A DNA stretch of 5,183 nt from Thermoanaerobaculia bacterium (GTDB lineage: Bacteria > Bacteroidota > Bacteroidia > Chitinophagales > Saprospiraceae), in contig JAKLJF010000410.1 of the NCBI GenBank assembly GCA_023151335.1, forward strand, positions 1-5,183, in the 5' to 3' direction. Position 1 is the first letter of the stretch, and the number at the start of each line of letters is the position of its first letter. The translations under genes and the position numbers were made by a program. The notes below the pieces were generated by a model that worked only from the letters and a program-made list of their open reading frames with translations, was not told where the DNA came from and ran no database searches. Below, piece after piece: positions 1 to 5,183 of the stretch.

Positions 1-406
1 GATAATTTTTGCATCTGAACAATAAAAACAAGCTTTCTACAGCTTTTGTCGTGTCCTTGAAATGAACTACAACGTTTCTATAATAGACTAATTTACGTGC
101 ATCAAGCCCTTCATAATATACATATGGAGTAAAAACTATGTCACTGTGGATTACGTTAGCTACCGGAATGGTAAACACTTCAAATTTCTTTGAAGCATCC
201 GGAGCGGTCACCGTGTCGCCGCGGTAAGCAGAATAATCAAAACCGACTCCGCTGATAATAATGGTGTCTCCGCTTACCAGGATTGTGTCTTTATTTCCTA
301 CCCCATCTTCAAAATAAAACCGTGTTTGAAACGCCGGACTATTTAGTTGTCCCCAATTGGTTTCGGTAATAGAGCAGACTAAAAAAAATAAAAATAAGTA
401 TCTCAT
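1..406 (-). CDS. Secreted hypothetical protein, 3' end beyond the left edge
   Basis: The frame opens with ATG at 406 and stays open for 135 codons to the window edge, so the C-terminus is missing. Residues 1-20 look like a Sec signal peptide: a short basic start (MRY), a hydrophobic run (LFLFFLV), then a polar stretch with probable cleavage near WGQ|LNS. The mature part has FYFEDGVGNKDTI at residues 30-42. From memory, similar FEDxxGNxDT stretches occur near the N-terminus of many T9SS-exported proteins of Bacteroidota; that is recollection, not a search. The rest is rich in beta-prone residues with no catalytic motif I recognise. The start ATG overlaps the TGA of the upstream frame (ATGA, 403-406), which suggests translational coupling in one transcript. 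Base composition is A+T-rich, unlike the right-hand genes. If it follows its relatives it would end in a sorting domain outside the window. Function unknown. Confidence 0.72.
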   Translation of the reverse strand, partial: MRYLFLFFLVCSITETNWGQLNSPAFQTRFYFEDGVGNKDTILVSGDTIIISGVGFDYSAYRGDTVTAPDASKKFEVFTIPVANVIHSDIVFTPYVYYEGLDARKLVYYRNVVVHFKDTTKAVESLFLLFRCKNY

Positions 407-735
407 TGTTTGATAAATAATTCGTTAACAACGCCATAGATTGAAATAAGGCTAATTGAATGTGTGCCGGCCGGCCATGAAGTTACGTCAAAATTAACAG
501 AAGAATCCCCCCCAATTTGTTCTGAACTTTGGTACAACAGGCTTGAGCTGCCGCCGCCCCCTAAATAGGTCGAAGTTAGCCATACGGGACCTTTGCTCGG
601 TATAGTCAATTCTGCCGTCACAATGCTGCCGGTTCCCGGATTCGGAACAAGTCTAAGTATTGTATGTTGCGGAGTTGGACAATTGAAAGTCGGAGTTGAA
701 AACTCAATTTCAGCGTTTTCAATTACATCATGTGG
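403..735 (-). pseudogene. C-terminal fragment of a T9SS-exported protein (type A sorting domain), 5' end lost
   Basis: The minus-strand frame ending in TGA at 405-403 encodes a tail with the layout of a T9SS type A sorting domain. It has a proline/asparagine start (RLVPNPGTGS, about 654-625), alternating beta strands, the VNFDVTSWPAGTHSISL block resembling the family's 'V-D-S-LPAG-Y-h-h' motif, and a final short strand ending in FIKQ. In this family the tail directs export across the outer membrane by the type IX system and is cleaved or anchored at the surface. The frame is open upstream to an in-frame TAA at 807-805, yet no ATG, GTG or TTG lies above the GTG at 621, which falls inside the domain itself. 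Above about 735 the same bases code for the ABM-like protein in another frame. The sensible reading is a gene whose N-terminal part was removed at that boundary. The original passenger domain cannot be told. A 72-residue product from the GTG at 621 would lack a signal peptide. Confidence 0.68.
723..735. other. Probable rearrangement or assembly junction
   Basis: Going leftwards on the minus strand, recognisable ABM-family sequence (SYWQDAESIRHWKYQADHM) stops at about 727 and the frame hits TAA at 725-723. In a different frame, the start-less sorting-domain sequence becomes credible just below this point. G+C also falls: the line 1021-1080 counts 39/60, while 661-720 counts 26/60 and 1-120 counts about 38/120. 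I see no terminal inverted repeats, target duplication, tRNA or integrase, so the mechanism is open. The exact breakpoint could lie a few bases either side. Confidence 0.6.
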
Positions 736-992
736 TCGGCCTGGTATTTCCAGTGGCGGATACTTTCGGCATCCTGCCAGTAGGATACCGTGATGCCAAT
801 CTCCTTACGGGCGCTTTCCACACCGAGATAACCCGGCATGGTAGCGGCCAGTGCAGCCATTTTTTCCGCCATATCTTCATATCCGTTGTCGCCTTCCGTT
901 CGGATGGTACTGAAAATCACGGCGTAATAAGGCGGCTCGGGGGTGTCGGCCAAAGCCGGCAGGGGCGCATTTGCGTTTGTTGCAGTTTTCAT
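723..992 (-). CDS. Antibiotic biosynthesis monooxygenase (ABM)-like protein, C-terminally truncated
   Basis: The protein has 89 residues from ATG 992. Residues 22-30 (YYAVIFSTI) form a first beta strand, 31-52 a helix (EGDNGYEDMAEKMAALAA), and 53-72 carry PGYLGVESARKEIGITVSYW, the most conserved block of the ABM/dimeric alpha-beta barrel family. DAESIRHWK follows as the second helix. Members are small cytosolic dimers; some are cofactor-independent monooxygenases, others have unknown roles. Family proteins usually go on for roughly 25-30 residues with a helix containing a QxxGRExWY-like stretch and a last strand; here the frame stops right after ADHMM, so the fold is incomplete and the product is probably unstable or inactive. 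I chose ATG 992 over the TTG at 1019 because the latter would add nine unconserved residues and almost touch the upstream stop. The SRPBCC gene ends 27 bp upstream on the same strand, so the two are probably co-transcribed. Confidence 0.75.
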   Translation of the reverse strand: MKTATNANAPLPALADTPEPPYYAVIFSTIRTEGDNGYEDMAEKMAALAATMPGYLGVESARKEIGITVSYWQDAESIRHWKYQADHMM

Positions 993-1019
993 TCTGCAAG
1001 TATAACACGCATGTTTCAA

Positions 1020-2147
1020 TTAGGCCATAGTCAGCTCGTGTTCCACCCGGCACACTGCGTCGCGTTCAGACAGCCGGCGGATCGTTTTTAATTGTACGCC
1101 CGACATCAGGCCGTGCACCGGCGGATAAACTACTTTTCCCATCAGCCACTCGGCCCATTGCGGTGATGCTTTCATGCGGGCCCGGGAGATCAGGCGGCAG
1201 GCATCCGTGCCGATAGGTTCCACCACAAAGGCCCAGCTCATATTGAAGGGCCCGCCCGCGCGCTCGGTTTGGCCGCCGATGACCATAAACCGTTCGTATT
1301 CGATTTCCTGCACGGTAAAAAAACTGTCGCGGGCCGGCGTAGCGTCGAGGTGTTCGCCCAGTTGACGCATTTCCCAACCCGGCACCAGATAATCGATGCT
1401 CGGTTGGCCGCCATGATCCAGCAGGTCGATGCTGTACCAGCCGGCGCGGTCGCAACCCAGCTGCATCAGGTAGCGCCACACGAGCGAAACCGGCGCCTCG
1501 ATATTGACCGCGTAGGTTTGAATGTAACGGGCATCCGGGAGCAGGTCGTCGCCCGGCAGGATGCGGGTGTCGTCGTCGGGCAGTTTCATTTTGCCCAGTT
1601 CGGCTTCCAGGTGCGACATGGCGGCTTCGCGGATCAGTTTGGAGCCGATACCGATCACCCGGTAATAGTTGTTGAGTTTTTCCCAGCTGTGCTGGTCGGT
1701 GGCCGTGGTGCGCAGTTCCAGGCTGATGGTGCTGCCGTCGCGGTAGGGTTCTACGGAAATAGCCCAGGCGAGTTTGCCCCAGCCCGGCGTTTGAAAATCG
1801 CGGAAATCATCGGGCTCCACGTTCGCAAACGGGATGTTCAAATGCCAGAACTGGCCTACCGAACCGACCACGACCTCCCGGCCCGGTATTTCCTGCAGCA
1901 GCCTGAAGCCCTTGCCGTCGGCGGTCACCTGATCCACGCCGACGGAGATTTTCTCTTCCTTCGGCTGGCGGCCTTTCAGCCGGTCGGGCAGCGTGCGAAT
2001 GTTAAAGAGCGTTCGCACCCAGGGGATGGCGGCCGCGTCGAAATGCCGGGCGGCTTGCCAGGCTTCTGCCGGTTTGGCTTTGACGAATATGCGGTTGGTT
2101 TCCACGTGACGGGGGTTGGGCAGATAATGTTGTATGGCGCGCATCAT
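1020..2147 (-). CDS. Tandem SRPBCC (START-like) domain protein
   Basis: The protein has 375 residues, with no signal peptide or membrane segment, so it is probably cytosolic. It reads as two helix-grip halves. The first (about 17-185) starts with a strand and helix typical of SRPBCC proteins (NRIFVKAKPAEAWQAARHF) and has a strand-rich middle (GREVVVGSVGQFWHL, KLAWAISVEPY, STISLELRTTAT) and a long C-terminal helix (YYRVIGIGSKLIREAAMSHLEAEL). The second (about 207-362) repeats the plan: YAVNIEAPVSLVWRYLMQL, then GCDRAGWYSIDLLDHGG, a strand-rich part ending MSWAFVVEP and ACRLISRAR, and a closing helix (MSGVQLKTIRRLSER). SRPBCC domains enclose a deep hydrophobic pocket and bind or modify lipids, polyketides and other small molecules. 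No specific ligand or catalytic residue can be assigned here. Start: the first of two adjacent ATGs (2147 and 2144); no Shine-Dalgarno sequence is visible. It is the first gene of a unit with the ABM-like gene 27 bp downstream and is divergent from the barrel gene. Confidence 0.82.
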   Translation of the reverse strand: MMRAIQHYLPNPRHVETNRIFVKAKPAEAWQAARHFDAAAIPWVRTLFNIRTLPDRLKGRQPKEEKISVGVDQVTADGKGFRLLQEIPGREVVVGSVGQFWHLNIPFANVEPDDFRDFQTPGWGKLAWAISVEPYRDGSTISLELRTTATDQHSWEKLNNYYRVIGIGSKLIREAAMSHLEAELGKMKLPDDDTRILPGDDLLPDARYIQTYAVNIEAPVSLVWRYLMQLGCDRAGWYSIDLLDHGGQPSIDYLVPGWEMRQLGEHLDATPARDSFFTVQEIEYERFMVIGGQTERAGGPFNMSWAFVVEPIGTDACRLISRARMKASPQWAEWLMGKVVYPPVHGLMSGVQLKTIRRLSERDAVCRVEHELTMA

Positions 2148-2415
2148 ATTGCGTTTAAATTAAGATATGCTGCAAAGCTGCTTGTCCATCCTTTTACCGC
2201 CAATGATTTTTGAGCGCGCGGAAGATGAGAATCGTCACGCAGCGATGCAGCAAAATGCCATCTTTTTGCACCTGAAGTCGTAGCAAGCACGCAACCCGAA
2301 CTGATTTATTCCCTCTTAGACAGGAGAAATTAAACCGGTCGTCGATTTCAATGGCGGCCATCCTGTTCCCGTTCCTATGTTTGTATTATCGAAACAAAAA
2401 CTGCTCGTAACCCTT
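2148..2415. other. Divergent intergenic region
   Basis: These 268 bp separate the SRPBCC gene (leftward) and the barrel gene (rightward). Rightward frames carry stops shortly before 2320, and I see no plausible small gene. A strong rightward -7 element lies at 2376-2383. For the leftward gene I found no TAnnTTTG match; the A+T-rich stretch just before its ATG (about 2148-2168) could hold a weak promoter. An imperfect inverted repeat at 2246-2270 is too weak to call an operator or terminator. Confidence 0.55.
2376..2383 (+). promoter_or_regulatory. Bacteroidota -7 promoter element (TATGTTTG)
   Basis: The octamer matches the Bacteroidota housekeeping -7 consensus TAnnTTTG at every fixed base. 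It predicts a transcript start around 2387-2391 and a leader of about 25-29 nt before ATG 2416. No clear TTG -33 element sits 17-23 bp upstream, so the match rests on the -7 box alone. The box overlaps the alternative in-frame ATG at 2377, which argues against that start. Confidence 0.5.
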
Positions 2416-5183
2416 ATGAAAAAATTTTTCCTGTCCTGTCTGCTGCTCTTTTTTTGCATTTCCCTGTCGGCTCAACAATCTCCGAATCGCGTCACCATCA
2501 AAGGTTCGATCCGCGATACCTCCGGCGCCGAAATCCCCTTCGCCACCGTCATGCTGCTCAGCCCTAAAGACACCACGCTGGTGAATTTTTCCCGTAGCGA
2601 CGACAAGGGCCATTTTGCGTTCAAAAACGTCCGGAATGCGCCCTATTTGTTCAAAATTTCTTACATCGGCTATATCCCGCACCAGCAACACCTCGACGTG
2701 TCCCCAACCGAAATAAACGACCTGGGTGAAGTGGCCATCAAACCCATCACCCAGGAACTGATGGAAGTGGTGATCAAAACCGCCAAGGCCCCCCTGCGCA
2801 TCCGGGGCGATACGATCGAATACGACGCCACCACCTTTAAGGTGCCGCCCGGCTCCACGGTGGAAGACCTGCTGCGCCGCCTGCCGGGCATTGAAGTGGA
2901 CGCCGACGGCAACATCAAAGCCCAGGGCCGCGATGTGCGCCGCGTGACCGTGGACGGCAAAACCTTTTTCGGCGACGACCCCAAAAGCGCCACCAAAAAC
3001 CTCGGCGCCGAGACCATCTCCAAAGTGCAGGTGTACGACGAAAAATCGGAACAGGCCAAACTGACCGGCGTGGACGACGGTAAAAAAGAAAAAACCATGA
3101 ACCTGGAACTGAAGGACGAATTCAAAAAAGGCTCCTTCGGCAAGATCACCGGCGCCATCGGCACAGAAGAACGCTGGGCTGCCCGGGGCAACTACAACCG
3201 CTTCAACGACAAACAACAACTCTCCTTCATCGGGTACGCCAACAACATCAACCAAACCGGCGTCAACTGGGAGGACTACGGGGAGTTCAAAGGCCAGAAC
3301 ACTTTCAACGACCGCGATAACGGCGATTTCGGCTTTTCCAGCGGCGGGGGCCGCGTCTATTACTTCAGCAGCGAAGATACGCCCCTCAATAACTTCGACG
3401 GACGCGGTTTCACCGAAAACTACGGCGGCGGAGCAAATTACAATTTTGACAACAAAAAGTCAAAATTTAACCTCAGCTACTTTTACAACGAAACCAGCCT
3501 CGACCTGCAACAGCAAGCCCTGCGCGAAACTTTTTTGTCCGATAATTCCTTTACCAATACCGACAGTACCATTAAGGCGGAATTCCGGGGCAATCACAGC
3601 GTCAATACCCGCCTGGAACAGGAGATCGACTCCAACAACGTGTTCATTATCAAGGCCAGCACCCGTTTCAGCAAAAATGATGCGGGTAACCGGCAATACC
3701 AGTTATTCTATGGCGCCGACGAACAGCTGACCAACAGCCTTGATGTGAACAACGATTCCCGGCTGAATTCCTGGCGCCTGAGCAGCGCGGCCATTTTCCG
3801 GCACCGCTTCAAAAAGAAAGGCCGCTCCTTTGCCGCGAGCGCCGGCTACAACAACAGTCAGTCCGATGGTACCGAAAACCTGTTCTCGCTGAATCAATTT
3901 TTTAACGCCAGTACATTTACGGAGCAGATCAGACAACTGAATAACAACGACAACTCCACCATTCAGTACAAATCGAGCCTGCTGTACACCGAGCCTTTGT
4001 CCAAAAAATGGTTCTGGGAAAGTTTTTACAATTTCAGTCAAACCGGAAATGAAGTGAACCGCCAGGTGCTGAACCCGGAGATCAATAACGAACGCATCGA
4101 CAATCTCAGCGTATTTTACGACTTCAATGTATTATACAACCGGCTGGGCTCCAGTGTGCGCTACGCTAACCAGGGCCTGAATATTTCGGCCGGACTTGCC
4201 GCGCAACAATTACGGCTCGATGGCGAATATTCGGTCGACAAGGATATGCCCCTGCTGACAGATCCTATCAACCGCACCTTCACCAACCTGGTGCCCAATG
4301 TGGATATGAGTTACCAATTCCCGAACAATATCTGGCTCAATCTTGGCTACGGCTACGGGGTTACCGAGCCGAAGTTACAGGACCTGCAACCGGTGCCGAA
4401 TGTCAATAACCCGGCTTTCCGCACAGAAGGCAATCCCAATCTCGCGCCGGAACGCTCCCACAGCCTCGACCTGAGCTTCAACCATTGGAATCCCGCCTCG
4501 CTGGCCAGTATCGGCTTGTCCGGCAGCCTCAACCTGTACGACAACCAGATCGTGTACAATCAAACCATCGAGGTGATCGACAGCGTCGGCATCCGCACTA
4601 CCACGCGGCCCGACAATGTTTCCGGCGGCAACCAGATCAATGGCTACCTGTGGTCCAATTTCCCGATCATCAAAACCAAACTAACCATGAACGTCAACGG
4701 CGGTATCAACACCAGCCAGGCGCCTTCCTTTGTGAATGGGGTGGAAAATGAAACGCGGAACAACGGCTACAACCTGCGCGCGGGCCTTAGTTTCACACCC
4801 GGCCAAAAATTGATATTGGGCTTGAATGGCAATATTCGCTTCAATAAAATTTCCTATTCCATTCAGCAGGAACAAAACCAGAATATTCAGAATCACGGTC
4901 TCGATGCGTCCTTAAAATGGCAGTTTGCCGGAAAGTTTTTCCTCGAAAGCAATTTCAATTATTCCGTTTACCGCAACGACCGTTTCGGCTTCAACCAGGA
5001 TATCCCGATCTTCAACGCCTCGGTGCGCCGGCTTTTGGGCAAAAACAACCGGCTCGAAATGCGCCTCGCCGCATTCGACATCCTGAACCGCCGCGTCAGT
5101 ATCTCGCAGTACGGTTCCCAAAACTTTGTCATGCGCAATGTCGCCAATACGCTGGCACGCTATTATATGCTGAGCGTGAGCTA
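2416..5183 (+). CDS. Outer membrane beta-barrel protein, TonB-dependent-receptor-like (3' end just beyond the edge)
   Basis: The frame is open for 922 codons to the right edge. Residues 1-19 are a Sec signal peptide (MKKFFLSCLLLFFCI, cleavage after SLSA). Residues about 26-100 form a carboxypeptidase-regulatory-like beta-sandwich (VTIKGSIRD, IPFATVMLL, GHFAFKNV, YLFKISYIGYIP). Residues about 116-235 form a TonB-plug-like domain with TVEDLLRRLPGIEVDADGNI, a VTVDGKTFFGDDPKSATKNL block and ISKVQVYDEKSEQAKLTGVDDG. The rest, from about 236, is a long Asn/aromatic-rich barrel with alternating strands. This matches the Bacteroidota 'outer membrane beta-barrel' family (OMP_b-brl_3 type), usually about 900-950 residues, rather than SusC. 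Its members are presumed to take up or bind a substrate at the outer membrane; the substrate is unknown here. No SusD-like gene is visible beside it. The last visible residues (YYMLSVS, then TA of the next codon) resemble a terminal strand, so little is missing. ATG 2416 is preferred over ATG 2377 because it begins the signal peptide exactly and 2377 lies in the promoter box. Confidence 0.88.
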   Translation, partial: MKKFFLSCLLLFFCISLSAQQSPNRVTIKGSIRDTSGAEIPFATVMLLSPKDTTLVNFSRSDDKGHFAFKNVRNAPYLFKISYIGYIPHQQHLDVSPTEINDLGEVAIKPITQELMEVVIKTAKAPLRIRGDTIEYDATTFKVPPGSTVEDLLRRLPGIEVDADGNIKAQGRDVRRVTVDGKTFFGDDPKSATKNLGAETISKVQVYDEKSEQAKLTGVDDGKKEKTMNLELKDEFKKGSFGKITGAIGTEERWAARGNYNRFNDKQQLSFIGYANNINQTGVNWEDYGEFKGQNTFNDRDNGDFGFSSGGGRVYYFSSEDTPLNNFDGRGFTENYGGGANYNFDNKKSKFNLSYFYNETSLDLQQQALRETFLSDNSFTNTDSTIKAEFRGNHSVNTRLEQEIDSNNVFIIKASTRFSKNDAGNRQYQLFYGADEQLTNSLDVNNDSRLNSWRLSSAAIFRHRFKKKGRSFAASAGYNNSQSDGTENLFSLNQFFNASTFTEQIRQLNNNDNSTIQYKSSLLYTEPLSKKWFWESFYNFSQTGNEVNRQVLNPEINNERIDNLSVFYDFNVLYNRLGSSVRYANQGLNISAGLAAQQLRLDGEYSVDKDMPLLTDPINRTFTNLVPNVDMSYQFPNNIWLNLGYGYGVTEPKLQDLQPVPNVNNPAFRTEGNPNLAPERSHSLDLSFNHWNPASLASIGLSGSLNLYDNQIVYNQTIEVIDSVGIRTTTRPDNVSGGNQINGYLWSNFPIIKTKLTMNVNGGINTSQAPSFVNGVENETRNNGYNLRAGLSFTPGQKLILGLNGNIRFNKISYSIQQEQNQNIQNHGLDASLKWQFAGKFFLESNFNYSVYRNDRFGFNQDIPIFNASVRRLLGKNNRLEMRLAAFDILNRRVSISQYGSQNFVMRNVANTLARYYMLSVS

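Noticed and set aside
378..397. A-rich run that could be a terminator tract
   Set aside because: On the coding strand it is the Leu/Phe-rich core of the signal peptide, and no stem precedes it.
466..475. 10-bp palindrome GCCGGCCGGC
   Set aside because: It lies within the SWPAG codons of the sorting domain, has no loop or T-run and no second copy, so coding sequence explains it.
993..1019. Upstream TTG start for the ABM-like gene
   Set aside because: It adds nine residues with no family similarity, and an ATG with a normal spacing to the upstream stop is available at 992.
696..1091. Plus-strand open frame (131 codons) across the ABM-like gene
   Set aside because: It crosses the putative junction and is antisense to the ABM-like frame, whose family motif is clear; treated as chance.
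1269..2213. Long plus-strand open frame (314 codons) opposite the SRPBCC gene
   Set aside because: It is antisense to a well-supported gene, its translation has no recognisable domain, and G+C-rich third positions keep stops rare on the opposite strand.
2246..2270. Imperfect inverted repeat (TGCAGCAAAA / TTTTTGCA)
   Set aside because: The stem is short, A:T-rich and mismatched, and lies between two divergent gene starts, so a terminator is not expected; not distinguishable from chance.
2386..3255. Minus-strand open frame (289 codons) opposite the barrel gene
   Set aside because: The translation is a Phe/Val/Gly/His-rich mirror of the receptor's codons with no known motif, and the receptor frame itself is convincing throughout.

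Overview
The window comes from a member of the Bacteroidota. Three things point there: a C-terminal tail that reads as a type IX secretion system (T9SS) type A sorting domain, a large outer-membrane beta-barrel protein of the carboxypeptidase-regulatory-like/TonB-plug/barrel type, and a perfect TAnnTTTG Bacteroidota -7 promoter box in front of the barrel gene. Shine-Dalgarno sequences are absent or weak, as is usual in this phylum. I cannot name the genus.

Layout. Positions 1-406 (minus strand) hold the 5' part of a small secreted protein that runs off the left edge. Its ATG overlaps the stop of a minus-strand fragment (403 to about 735) encoding a T9SS sorting tail whose N-terminal part is missing. 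At about 723-735 this fragment abuts, on the same strand, an antibiotic-biosynthesis-monooxygenase (ABM)-like gene (723-992) that lacks the last part of its fold. Upstream of it on the same strand, 27 bp away, is a 375-residue protein with two SRPBCC/START-like halves (1020-2147). A 268-bp divergent intergenic region (2148-2415) then leads to a plus-strand gene (2416 to the right edge, 922 codons visible) for an outer-membrane beta-barrel receptor-like protein whose stop lies just outside the window.

Working together. The SRPBCC and ABM-like genes look like a two-gene unit of small-molecule-handling proteins, but neither has a substrate I can name. The barrel protein probably moves or binds something at the outer membrane. 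The two left-hand frames belong to the T9SS secreted-protein world and have nothing obvious to do with the right-hand genes.

Most notable point. Near 723-735 two coding frames break at the same place and base composition changes: hand-counted lines give about 30-43% G+C at several places on the left and about 65% on the right. This is a recombination, insertion or deletion boundary, or an assembly join. Apart from this I see no RNA genes, CRISPR, insertion sequence or defence system, and no convincing undescribed system.
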